Position numbers and translations under genes: made by a program. A model generated the notes under the pieces. It made no database searches, was not told the DNA's origin, and was given only the letters and a program-made list of their open reading frames with translations. 64,000 nucleotides of DNA from Flammeovirga agarivorans (lineage in GTDB: Bacteria; Bacteroidota; Bacteroidia; Cytophagales; Flammeovirgaceae), in assembly GCF_012641475.1 (NCBI RefSeq), contig NZ_JABAIL010000003.1, forward strand, positions 994,318-1,058,317, read 5' to 3'. This document shows, piece after piece, positions 8,282-16,126 of the stretch; the first letter of the stretch is position 1; each line of letters starts with the position of its first letter.

Positions 8282-9400
8282 ATGAACTATCTATGGAAAA
8301 ATAAATCTACTGTTTACAGTATCTTTTATCCAATTATTGGAGGAAGTATTACTTATCTATTATTGCTTATGGCATTTAATAGAGTCAATGAGCTTTCTGA
8401 AAGTATCTTTAAAGCTGAATGGATTATCTGTATCTTTTTTGCCTATTTGTGGAATACATCTGTGGTTCTTTTATCTAAATATATCGGTAAAGAAATCAAG
8501 ATACTATCAAATATATCTGAGCAGATATTTTACCACGTTCTAGGTGTAATCTTAGGTAGTAGTTTAGTATTAGCCATTATTATTTCAGCCTATTTTTACT
8601 ATCTGATTGATTATTCAAACTTTAGTAGTTTTAGTACTGAAATGTATGTCTTTCAAGGGTTATTTCTTTTCCAAACTATATTGTATGAATGTACTTGGTG
8701 GGGAAACCGATTAATAGAGTTAAGAAACGAGGAATTTAGCAAACAAGAGATTCAACGTACTGAATTTATCTCTAAGGAGATGCGCCTATTTGCAGAAGAT
8801 GCTAATCTTCCCTTGCTCTATGAAACCTTAGAAACAATTATTGGATTAGCCTATAAGGATCCAGATGAGGCAGAACTTTATGCTGAAAGACTTGCAAAAG
8901 TTTATCGTAATACGATACAAAGTAGAAAAGAGGAATTTATCTCTCTAAAAGAAGCCTTTTCCATTACAGAAGAAGTTGGCAAATTATTACAGCAATCAAG
9001 GTCAGGTGGTATGAAGACATCTTTTTCTTTAAACGATAAAGAAGCAGAACTTCTTTTCCCTCCTATTATTCTTCCTCGATTACTTGTGAGTATCGCAACA
9101 GATTATATCGCCACTCCCATCCAACCGTTAGAATTAAATTTCTATGTTGAAAATGATGCTCTCGTAGTGGTTGCACATAGTTGTAATGAAAAGATTGAAA
9201 ATCCTGATAGTTTAACTGAAGTCATTAAATCGTTAGAAGAAACACTAAGAATTTATACTAAAACTCCAATTCAAAGAATAAAAAAGGGTAACCAATATTT
9301 AATTAAACTTCCTGCATTTGAAGCGGATCATGAAAGCTGGAAAAGTGACCCCAATGCAAGTGTTCAACCTGGTGACCAATCCCTTTTTAAATCCATCTAA
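8282..9400 (+). CDS. Degenerate LytS-type kinase paralogue (predicted pseudokinase)
   Basis: 372 residues with the same plan as the preceding kinase: four membrane helices (about 15-35, 47-67, 85-108, 120-137), then a cytoplasmic half. Where the kinase has LSPHYLFNSLNTV, this protein has ANLPLLYETLETI, so the phosphoacceptor His is replaced by Pro (residue 177) and the following Asn by Glu. The N box is replaced (SIATDYIATP) and no glycine-rich G box is visible. It keeps the helix after the H box (YAERLAKVYRNTIQ, compare YIRSIAQTYQYVMR). It probably cannot bind ATP or be phosphorylated and may dimerise with, or regulate, the active kinase. It is 4 bases upstream of the LytTR gene. Confidence 0.8.
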   Translation: MNYLWKNKSTVYSIFYPIIGGSITYLLLLMAFNRVNELSESIFKAEWIICIFFAYLWNTSVVLLSKYIGKEIKILSNISEQIFYHVLGVILGSSLVLAIIISAYFYYLIDYSNFSSFSTEMYVFQGLFLFQTILYECTWWGNRLIELRNEEFSKQEIQRTEFISKEMRLFAEDANLPLLYETLETIIGLAYKDPDEAELYAERLAKVYRNTIQSRKEEFISLKEAFSITEEVGKLLQQSRSGGMKTSFSLNDKEAELLFPPIILPRLLVSIATDYIATPIQPLELNFYVENDALVVVAHSCNEKIENPDSLTEVIKSLEETLRIYTKTPIQRIKKGNQYLIKLPAFEADHESWKSDPNASVQPGDQSLFKSI

Positions 9401-9403
9401 TCT

Positions 9404-10162
9404 ATGAAAGCATTAATTATTGAAGACGAAAAACCTGCACAAGGAAAACTACTAAGGCAACTCAACAAAACTCCTTATGATATCGAAGTAGTAAAATATA
9501 TTGATAATGTAAGTTCTTCTGTAAAATGGCTATCTCAACATCAAAGCGATATTGATTTAATTTTTATGGATATCCACCTGACTGATGGTATTGCATTTGA
9601 CATTCTTAAGGAAGTACAAGTGGTGAAACCCATCATTTTTACTACAGCCTATGATGAGTATGCATTAGATGCGTTCAAGGCCAATAGTATCGACTATTTA
9701 CTAAAGCCCGTAGATTTTGAAGCATTGACTAAAGCGATTCAAAAACTTGAGGTGCTTCAAATGCAAAATATTTCTGAGACTAAATCTCAATTGGATAATT
9801 TATTAGAAAGTTATAATCAGAAATATAAAGAACGCTTTATGGTTCGTGTAGGTGATGCCATAAAAAGTATAACAGTTGACCAAATCATCGCTTTTGTAGC
9901 AGACGGAAGACATACATTTATTTATACTCAAGATAACAGAAGGTATGTTGTCGACTTTAAAATGGAAGAATTGACAGATATCTTAGATCCAGAAAAATTT
10001 TTCCGAACCAATAGAAGTTTTATTGTTCAAAAAGCACACATCAAAACAGTTGAAAAATATACAAATAGTCGCTTATTGCTTCATTTAGTCCTTGAACTTC
10101 CTAAAGAAGTCATTGTAGGTAGGGAAAAGGTTAAAGATTTTAAAAACTGGTTTGATAATTAA
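9404..10162 (+). CDS. LytTR-family response regulator
   Basis: 252 residues. Receiver domain at 1-120 with the acidic pair E7/D8, phosphoacceptor Asp56 in LIFMDIHL, switch Thr near 80 and Lys101 in LLKPVD. A LytTR DNA-binding domain spans about 140-250 (FMVRVGDAIKSI, FFRTNRSFIVQKAHI, VIVGREKVKDFKNWF). It is the last gene of the operon begun at 5376 and is the expected phosphate acceptor for the kinase at 7280. A perfect hairpin terminator follows 49 bases after the stop. The 21-bp-phased repeat at 5262-5297 is its most likely binding site. Confidence 0.95.
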   Translation: MKALIIEDEKPAQGKLLRQLNKTPYDIEVVKYIDNVSSSVKWLSQHQSDIDLIFMDIHLTDGIAFDILKEVQVVKPIIFTTAYDEYALDAFKANSIDYLLKPVDFEALTKAIQKLEVLQMQNISETKSQLDNLLESYNQKYKERFMVRVGDAIKSITVDQIIAFVADGRHTFIYTQDNRRYVVDFKMEELTDILDPEKFFRTNRSFIVQKAHIKTVEKYTNSRLLLHLVLELPKEVIVGREKVKDFKNWFDN

Positions 10163-10210
10163 CAACACTAGCTAAAAGGTTGGTGAACGGTATTACTTTT
10201 AGTAATTTAT

Positions 10211-10243
10211 AAAAAGCATGTATACATACCATACATGCTTTTT
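10211..10243. terminator. Terminator of the LytTR operon
   Basis: Perfect 13-bp stem (AAAAAGCATGTAT at 10211-10223 with its complement at 10231-10243); A tract on one side and T tract on the other. It overlaps the upstream ATG at 10235, which argues against that ATG as the start of the next gene. Confidence 0.85.
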
Positions 10244-10270
10244 GTGTATTACAGACGGTATAACCCCTTC

Positions 10271-11926
10271 ATGAAAAATAAGAAGACTCAATCCAATAGA
10301 TATATTGAGATAGCTCAAGTGTTTATAAAGTATGGTTTCCAAGCTTGGTTCACTAACTCTCACTTAAGTTATTTAGTATCAAATAAAATCATAGATAAAA
10401 ATTCAGAAATCAATACTTCTCCACCTGAGGTTCGACTTAGAATGGCGTTGGAAGAACTTGGTCCTACATTTATCAAATTAGGGCAGATGTTAAGCAGCAG
10501 AGCAGACTTACTCCCCACACAATACATTACTGAATTAAAAAAACTTCAAGATGAAGTACATGAGGAGGAACAGTTAGATGTACATCAACTTCTTGAAGAC
10601 GAATTCCACCAACCAGCAAACGAAATCTTTGATGAAATCGATGAGAAACCTCTTGGAATCGCATCAATTGCACAAACATATAGAGTAAAAAAAGGCGAGA
10701 AATACTATGTTATTAAAGTACGAAAACCTTCTGCTGATAGAACGGTTAATGAAGACCTCAAAATCATTCGAAACCTGATTCAAATTCTTAGTAGGTCCAT
10801 TAAACAGGTGGCACAATTTGAACCTGTCCGCTTATTCGATGAGTTTGAACTATCTTTGAAAAATGAGTTGAACTATTCCATTGAAAAGCGTAATCAACTT
10901 TTATTTCTGAAATATTTCAAAAAATCTGATACCACTACTGCTCCTAGAATTCTTGAGGAGTATTCTACTTCTAAAATCCTCTGTATGGAATTTTCTGAGG
11001 GAGTTAAATTCAATGATTTTCTCAAAAATGCTACCGAAAAGGATAGGATTAAAGTAAGTAAAAATCTTGTTTCATCTTACTTTCAACAAATCATTGAGTT
11101 TGGTTTCTTTCATGCAGATGCTCATGCCGGAAATCTATTTGTTACAGATGACCTCAAACTTTCATTTATAGACTTTGGTGCTGTAGGAAGACTATTAAAA
11201 AAGGATACTGTTTTAATAGGAGATTTCCTTGAGGCCTTCCTCGCACAGGAAACAGAAAGAGTTATCAATGCTATTCAGAGAATTTCTATATCCAACGAGA
11301 TAACAAGGGAAAATAGAAAAAATTTAGAGTATCAAATCAACGAGATCTTTACCTACATGGATCAAGGTGTTGATGATATTCCTTGGATAGAAGTTGTCGA
11401 TAAGTTAACGAAGTTACTGTTTACTTATAAGATCACATTACCCAATTATTTTGTCACTCTAGGTAAGTCTTTGGCTTTGACATTAGGTACTGCTTTGGAA
11501 ATTAACCCTAAAATGAATCTCCTTGATGAAATCAAACCTTACATCATCAAATATCAACTCAATTTCTTCTCTTTAGAAAATCAGAAAAAGCTATTAATGG
11601 ATTTTTTCTTTTGGTTGAGAGACATCAAAACGATTCCTAAAGATATTAAGGATTTACTCAAGATGGCCAAAAAGGGGAAAATAGATATCAATATCAGTTT
11701 AGATGATGCTGTTCCACTTCTCAATACTATCAGAAATGGAATAAACAAATTGACTATCGGTATTATCATCGGTTGTATACTGATTGCATCCTCTACGATC
11801 GCCTCAGGAGATGGAAACTCATTGATTCAGAAGTTTGCCTTGTTTGGATATCTCTTGGCTGGTGGCTTAGGTCTTATCTTAGCTATAGATATTTTAAGAG
11901 ATCTTTTTAAAAGAGATAGTAAGTAA
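10271..11926 (+). CDS. ABC1/UbiB (AarF) family atypical kinase
   Basis: 551 residues from the ATG at 10271; an in-frame ATG at 10235 is rejected because it lies inside the preceding terminator hairpin. Family motifs are all present: KLGQMLSSR (the KxGQ motif), the Ala-rich loop ASIAQTYRV in place of a P-loop, FHADAHAGNLF (catalytic loop) and FIDFGAVG (metal-binding DFG). Two membrane helices close the C-terminus. UbiB/COQ8 members support quinone biosynthesis at the membrane through an ATPase activity; here menaquinone is the probable quinone, which is inference. Transcribed alone and ended by a terminator shared with the converging gene. Confidence 0.9.
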   Translation: MKNKKTQSNRYIEIAQVFIKYGFQAWFTNSHLSYLVSNKIIDKNSEINTSPPEVRLRMALEELGPTFIKLGQMLSSRADLLPTQYITELKKLQDEVHEEEQLDVHQLLEDEFHQPANEIFDEIDEKPLGIASIAQTYRVKKGEKYYVIKVRKPSADRTVNEDLKIIRNLIQILSRSIKQVAQFEPVRLFDEFELSLKNELNYSIEKRNQLLFLKYFKKSDTTTAPRILEEYSTSKILCMEFSEGVKFNDFLKNATEKDRIKVSKNLVSSYFQQIIEFGFFHADAHAGNLFVTDDLKLSFIDFGAVGRLLKKDTVLIGDFLEAFLAQETERVINAIQRISISNEITRENRKNLEYQINEIFTYMDQGVDDIPWIEVVDKLTKLLFTYKITLPNYFVTLGKSLALTLGTALEINPKMNLLDEIKPYIIKYQLNFFSLENQKKLLMDFFFWLRDIKTIPKDIKDLLKMAKKGKIDINISLDDAVPLLNTIRNGINKLTIGIIIGCILIASSTIASGDGNSLIQKFALFGYLLAGGLGLILAIDILRDLFKRDSK

Positions 11927-11936
11927 AGTTTTTGCA

Positions 11937-11973
11937 TCAAAAAAGCCTAGGTTACTCCTCCTAGGCTTTTTTG
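11937..11973. terminator. Bidirectional terminator between convergent genes
   Basis: AAAAGCCTAGG (11941-11951) pairs perfectly with 11960-11970, with A and T tracts outside. It serves the UbiB gene and the minus-strand LytTR gene. Confidence 0.9.
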
Positions 11974-11994
11974 TAATCATTTTAATATTGGATA

Positions 11995-12726
11995 CTAAAC
12001 AGTATTGAAAAGTTTAAATACCATTTCTTTGTTTTGCTTACTAACCGGTACTTCATAATGCTCATCCAATGTCACAGCATTATTTGAAAAACCTGTGATA
12101 CATTTTTTGTTCACTACAAAACTTCTGTGAACCCTTATAAATTGATCTTGTGGCAACTTTTCTATTATCTTTTTCAATACAATTGCATACATAAACTTCT
12201 CCGTTTTTGTATGAAAATAAGTATAGTTACTCTGTGCTTCTAGATAAATAATATCTTCCACCATAACCTTTTGAAACGCATTGTCTTTTTTCAGAAATAA
12301 GTATTCCTGAACAGCCTCTTCATTCGGCTCACTATCTTCCTCTAAAGTCTGTTGATTAAAATTTGATAGTGCAAGATCAATCGACATGCTAATTTCTCTA
12401 TCATTGAATGGTTTTAATAGATACGCACTAGGACACACAACTTTGGCTTGTTCAAAAGTCACTTGATCGGCATGTGAGGTTAAGAACAAGAAAGGCAACT
12501 TTAATTTTTCATTGACCTTTTTGGCTAAATCTATTCCAGATTTATCTCCTTTTAAGGTAATGTCAATAATTAAAAAGTCGATTTTAGTAGTAAGTAGAAC
12601 CTTGATAGCTTCATCGAAACTATCAGCAGTGTGGGTTTTGTATTTCCCTGATTTCTGTAGTCTAATTTGTAGGTCTTGAGCTAGTAAAATCTCATCTTCT
12701 ACAATTAAAATATTTATCTGATGCAT
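11995..12726 (-). CDS. LytTR-family response regulator (second system)
   Basis: 243 residues. Receiver domain with E10/D11, phosphoacceptor Asp55 in FLIIDITL and Lys in LLKPFND; LytTR domain from about residue 140 (YLFLKKDNAFQKV, IYLEAQSNYTYFHT, FIRVHRSFVVNKKCI). It starts 4 bases after the stop of the histidine kinase gene at 12731-14476, a typical coupled pair. Its probable DNA target is the 21-bp-phased repeat at 15100-15130, ahead of both its own operon and the divergent gene (inference). Confidence 0.94.
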   Translation of the reverse strand: MHQINILIVEDEILLAQDLQIRLQKSGKYKTHTADSFDEAIKVLLTTKIDFLIIDITLKGDKSGIDLAKKVNEKLKLPFLFLTSHADQVTFEQAKVVCPSAYLLKPFNDREISMSIDLALSNFNQQTLEEDSEPNEEAVQEYLFLKKDNAFQKVMVEDIIYLEAQSNYTYFHTKTEKFMYAIVLKKIIEKLPQDQFIRVHRSFVVNKKCITGFSNNAVTLDEHYEVPVSKQNKEMVFKLFNTV

Positions 12727-12730
12727 GTTA

Positions 12731-14476
12731 TTAAGTAAGAGGAACTAACAAAATACATGTTGTCCCGTTATCTGTTTGATATGTTAATGTACCATCTAGT
12801 TGTTTTACTAAAGAGTTGACTAAGTTTAACCCAAAAGATGTACTTGTTGATGTAGTGTTTTCCATCCCTACACCATTATCTATAACTTTTAAGACTAGTT
12901 GATCTTCCTCCTCTTGAAGAGAAATCAAAAGTCTTGGATTTTCTATCCCATCAAATGCGTACTTCATTGCATTTGTTACTAATTCATTGATCACCAACCC
13001 AAGTGGAATTGCTCTATCAATATGAATTGCGATTCTACCTATTTCAAATTTTGTCTCTACCTCATTATTAAAGCTATACATCAAATTCAAGACTAATTCT
13101 TTAATGTAAGAATCAATTTCGATCTCAGTATGAACATCTTTTTGATATAGTTTTTGATGAATAAGAGACATTGCCTCTACCCTAAATCTTCCTGAATCAA
13201 TAGCCTTAACTGCTGGGTGATCACCTAACTGACTACTCTGAAGGTTAAGAAGGCTGGAGATCATCTGAAGGTTATTTTTTACTCTATGATTTAATTCTTT
13301 AAGTAAAAGTGCCTTCTCTTCTTCTCTTAGAGCAATCTGTTCTTTTTGATGTAGTAGTAGAACGTTTGTTTTCTTTCTTTTCTGTGCTGTGATGTAGATG
13401 ATAATCACTAGAATGAAAAATAGAAGCGCAAGACTAAAAGAAAAAATGGAAAAATAAGTTCTAAAAGTTGCTTTTTGATCTAATAGCTCCATCTCAAGAG
13501 CTACTTTATCCATTTCATAATTATGCTTCGCTCGTTCTATTTTCTGTATTGATTCCTTGTTTAATAAGCTGTCTTTGTATGTGACAAACTCCTTCTCATA
13601 AAGTAATGCTTTTTTGTAGTCACCCTCCTCCTCATAAAATATGGAAAGAGCTTCTGTTATATCTCTAATTTGTTCCTTTAATTGTTGTTCCGTCGCAGAT
13701 TTATAAGCACTTTTTAAAAGTTTCTCTGCATACTCTTTTTTACCTGATTTTGCTTCAATTACAGCAAGGTCGGTAAGGTAAAAGCAAATGGAATACGCAT
13801 CATTAAAAGGTGTCAGTAGATCTATAGCTTTAGTAAGGTTCACCTTCGCTTCTTTATATTGAAATTGTGATTTCTGAACCATACCCAGGTTACCAATAAT
13901 ATAACCTTCTATTAAATCGTATTCTGTTTTGTTAGTTATTTCGTTTTTGTATTTTTTATGTTCGTCTTTTGCCAATTGAAAATACTTTTGAGCACTATCT
14001 AACTGATTATTTAATCGATAAACCTCCCCTAAATTTAAATCCGTCTTAATAAGTAAAAGCCATTCTTCTTCTTTCAAAAAATATGGCTTCGTTTTTTTTA
14101 TATATTTAATCGACTCATCGTATTCTTGATTAATGGCATAACTCGTTCCCAATTCACCATAAATCATATTTATCAATGATTCGTTTTTCTGTTGATTAGC
14201 AATTGAAAGAATCTCAAAGTTTTGTTGAATTGCTTCATCAAACTCTCCTAAAACCCTTAAAATACTTGCTTTTTCCTGTAGTAAAGACAGTTTCCAATTG
14301 ATATCATCAATATTTTCAATCAATGAATCCAAAAGTTGAATCCCCTTTCTATTGTTCAGTTCAACTGCTCTTTTTTGAATCTTGCTATACTCTAAACTAT
14401 CATTCGTACTTAAAGAATATAAGGGACCAATAAATACGAATGATAGTAAGAAACATAGTAATAAATGTTTTGTCAT
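12731..14476 (-). CDS. TPR-containing sensor histidine kinase (HisKA_2 type)
   Basis: 581 residues. Signal peptide (1-21), about seven tetratricopeptide-like helical pairs at roughly 30-320 (for example GELGTSYAINQEYDESIKYI), one membrane helix at about 341-363, a coiled coil, then a HisKA_2 dimerisation domain with His397 in ELNHRVKNNLQMI and an HATPase domain with N box INELVTNAMKYAF and a DNGVGM G1 box. The TPR part therefore faces the periplasm. It lies between a 177-residue unknown protein gene (6 bases upstream) and the LytTR regulator (4 bases downstream), so the three form one operon. The signal is unknown. Confidence 0.93.
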   Translation of the reverse strand: MTKHLLLCFLLSFVFIGPLYSLSTNDSLEYSKIQKRAVELNNRKGIQLLDSLIENIDDINWKLSLLQEKASILRVLGEFDEAIQQNFEILSIANQQKNESLINMIYGELGTSYAINQEYDESIKYIKKTKPYFLKEEEWLLLIKTDLNLGEVYRLNNQLDSAQKYFQLAKDEHKKYKNEITNKTEYDLIEGYIIGNLGMVQKSQFQYKEAKVNLTKAIDLLTPFNDAYSICFYLTDLAVIEAKSGKKEYAEKLLKSAYKSATEQQLKEQIRDITEALSIFYEEEGDYKKALLYEKEFVTYKDSLLNKESIQKIERAKHNYEMDKVALEMELLDQKATFRTYFSIFSFSLALLFFILVIIIYITAQKRKKTNVLLLHQKEQIALREEEKALLLKELNHRVKNNLQMISSLLNLQSSQLGDHPAVKAIDSGRFRVEAMSLIHQKLYQKDVHTEIEIDSYIKELVLNLMYSFNNEVETKFEIGRIAIHIDRAIPLGLVINELVTNAMKYAFDGIENPRLLISLQEEEDQLVLKVIDNGVGMENTTSTSTSFGLNLVNSLVKQLDGTLTYQTDNGTTCILLVPLT

Positions 14477-14482
14477 ATTCTA

Positions 14483-15016
14483 CTAACTAGTTCCTGATGT
14501 GATTTTTCCAAATGGATCAATGATACAGTAATACTTTTTGTTATCCACTTTGATAGAAAAGACCGCATAATAAGAGAATAATAAAGGCTTATCAGTAGAT
14601 GCAAGCTTCATTGTTGATGCAGTTACTTTACCATCATTGTCCGATTTCACATAATAACATCCATTTGGTGCTACAACATGATCATTAGCTTTGTTGAAAT
14701 ACTTTGCCCAAGCGATTTCGTCAAAGATGTCTGCTTTTCTTTTAGTCATGTTTTGAATTTGTAAAAACAATAACTCCGCTTTTAGTTTCGTTTTTGCTTT
14801 TTTGTCAAATTCTACGGTAAAAGTTTCACCCGATTGGATCTCGAAGATTCCAGATAGATCTGTTTTTACAAACTGATCAATTACAATAGGTTCAACAGGA
14901 GTTCCTGGCTGCTTATACATGTCTGTCAAATACTCATTGATATTCTTAACATGTAACGACAATTTGATCTCTTTAGCTACTAGAGATCCATTTTCTAAAC
15001 TAGTTTTTTCAGACAT
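14483..15016 (-). CDS. Unknown cytoplasmic protein leading the TPR-kinase/LytTR operon
   Basis: 177 residues, no signal peptide or membrane segment. The C-terminal half (PNGCYYVKSDNDGKVTAS, then FSYYAVFSIKVDNKKYYCII followed by DPFGKIT) is beta-rich and faintly recalls the AidA/PixA inclusion-body protein family, which ends in a similar Y-F...DP pattern; I rate that as weak. It ends 6 bases before the histidine kinase start, so it is co-transcribed with the two-component system and could be a partner or target of it. A profile search against PF12306 would settle the family. Confidence 0.6.
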   Translation of the reverse strand: MSEKTSLENGSLVAKEIKLSLHVKNINEYLTDMYKQPGTPVEPIVIDQFVKTDLSGIFEIQSGETFTVEFDKKAKTKLKAELLFLQIQNMTKRKADIFDEIAWAKYFNKANDHVVAPNGCYYVKSDNDGKVTASTMKLASTDKPLLFSYYAVFSIKVDNKKYYCIIDPFGKITSGTS

Positions 15017-15099
15017 AGGAATTAGATGTCAGTTTTTAAAGGTTTTAAAAAAATTTAGAGTTAAATCTGTCCATTTTTTAGCTGAAAAACAATCTTTTA

Positions 15100-15130
15100 T
15101 CCATTTACTAAAAAAATAATACCATTCACT
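15100..15130 (+). promoter_or_regulatory. Second 21-bp-phased direct repeat, LytTR-like
   Basis: CCATTTACT at 15101-15109 and CCATTCACT at 15122-15130 match at 8 of 9 bases and start exactly 21 bp apart, as at 5262-5297, with a related core (CATT-CACT). The site lies in the 176-bp divergent region between the kinase operon (start 15016) and the plus-strand gene at 15193. Its orientation relative to the plus-strand gene is the same as that of the first site relative to its operon. Confidence 0.5.
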
Positions 15131-15192
15131 CAATTCGGATTTCGGTGTAAGAAATTTGTTACTTACTTGCCTTCGCAACAAAACGCAAAGCA

Positions 15193-15699
15193 ATGTGTAA
15201 TAGAATAAATATCAACGCTTTCTTTAATGACTCTCTTCCAAATCTAGACCAACCTATTACTTCTAATGCAGGTGATGTTATTATTAGTGGTAATTGTATA
15301 GAAAGTGAGTTCAAATACACAACTGTTCCTCAAGGATTAGAAATTTGGTTATTATCCAATACTAATATGAGTGTTACAGATGCTTTAATTGACAAATTAA
15401 AAAAACAAGAAGATATAAAGCACTTGGGTTATAAAAGAGACGATCACTTTTACCCGTATTTGCCAATAATTTATCAATCAGGAGAAACTATCCCTGACCT
15501 CGTACTTAAAGCATTTCCCAAGGGAATTATAAACCAGGTAGGTTGTGCACATATTGAGGGAGTATATAAAGATTTACCCCTCTCTCAATTGTGGTTCCAC
15601 CTACGCTCGTATAAAAAGAAATCTCAAAATATTAGGTGCTTTTGGACTGCCAACTTTATGACTGATTCTATTCATTACCCCGAATTAATTGTTAACTAA
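15193..15699 (+). CDS. Possible Stv-domain (putative adhesin-like) protein
   Basis: 168 residues, no signal peptide. The central pattern, GDVIISGN..., TTVPQGLEIWLL, then ALIDKL and a late PYLPIIYQSGETIPDLVL, follows the order seen in the Stv putative-adhesin domain (I recall it as V-I-S-G-H-G, VP-G-T-I-FY, P-G-xxIPNY), but the HG of the first motif is replaced by NC (SGNC). Function of that domain is not established. The gene is divergent from the unknown/kinase/LytTR operon, with a LytTR-like repeat 62 bases upstream of its start, so it is a candidate regulated output. It has a strong terminator of its own. Confidence 0.55.
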   Translation: MCNRININAFFNDSLPNLDQPITSNAGDVIISGNCIESEFKYTTVPQGLEIWLLSNTNMSVTDALIDKLKKQEDIKHLGYKRDDHFYPYLPIIYQSGETIPDLVLKAFPKGIINQVGCAHIEGVYKDLPLSQLWFHLRSYKKKSQNIRCFWTANFMTDSIHYPELIVN

Positions 15700-15760
15700 A
15701 ATTTTAACTAATACTTAATAGCAAACTTTTAATACAAAATCGATCCCGATTTACTAACTA

Positions 15761-15800
15761 AAAAGAACCCTTCAACTGATGGGTTCTTTTTTTTTATTTT
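15761..15800 (+). terminator. Intrinsic terminator of the Stv-like gene
   Basis: Perfect 10-bp stem AAAAGAACCC (15761-15770) with 15781-15790, followed by a long T tract. Confidence 0.9.
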
Positions 15801-15829
15801 TTTTAATCAACAGGTAGGGTAATGTTAAA

Positions 15830-16050
15830 TACGTTTGTATAATAAATGTAACAAAGCAAACAAGATATTTTAATTCTACTTATACAATTTATTTAACGCG
15901 ACATATTATCATTAACAGACAAATTTTTATTAACCCTAGATCAGATAACCCACACAATATTTACTTATTACGGTTTAAATTACTAGCTCAATTAACATCT
16001 TATGATAGTATAAGGTATAGTAAGGTCATTCCAAATTGGAATGGCCTTTT
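15830..16050 (+). ncRNA. Candidate small noncoding transcript
   Basis: A -7-type element TACGTTTG (15830-15837) matches TAnnTTTG, and an isolated T-tailed hairpin ends at about 16050. The ~205 bases between have no ORF: the ATGs present run into stops within a few codons. No TTTG -33 element is seen. Stretch 15700-16126 otherwise holds only terminators and the next promoter. I recognise no RNA family. Confidence 0.35.
16022..16050 (+). terminator. Free-standing terminator hairpin
   Basis: AAGGTCATTCCA pairs with TGGAATGGCCTT (one G-U), then TTTTGTATTTT. No gene ends upstream after the previous terminator at 15761-15800. Confidence 0.7.
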
Positions 16051-16097
16051 GTATTTTCAATAAGTGAATGAATATTTCTACAATAATAATTTATTTG

Positions 16098-16105
16098 TAA
16101 ATTTG
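16098..16105 (+). promoter_or_regulatory. -7 promoter element of the alpha/beta hydrolase gene
   Basis: TAAATTTG matches TAnnTTTG. It is 21 bases before the ATG at 16127, which places transcription start after the alternative ATG at 16064 and so favours the later start. No clear -33 element. Confidence 0.4.
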
Positions 16106-16126
16106 TGTTCAATTTATGCCATAATT

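Noticed and set aside
10235-10270. Upstream ATG for the UbiB gene
   Set aside because: It falls in the right arm of the LytTR operon terminator, so transcripts from upstream would not cover it; the start at 10271 fits better.
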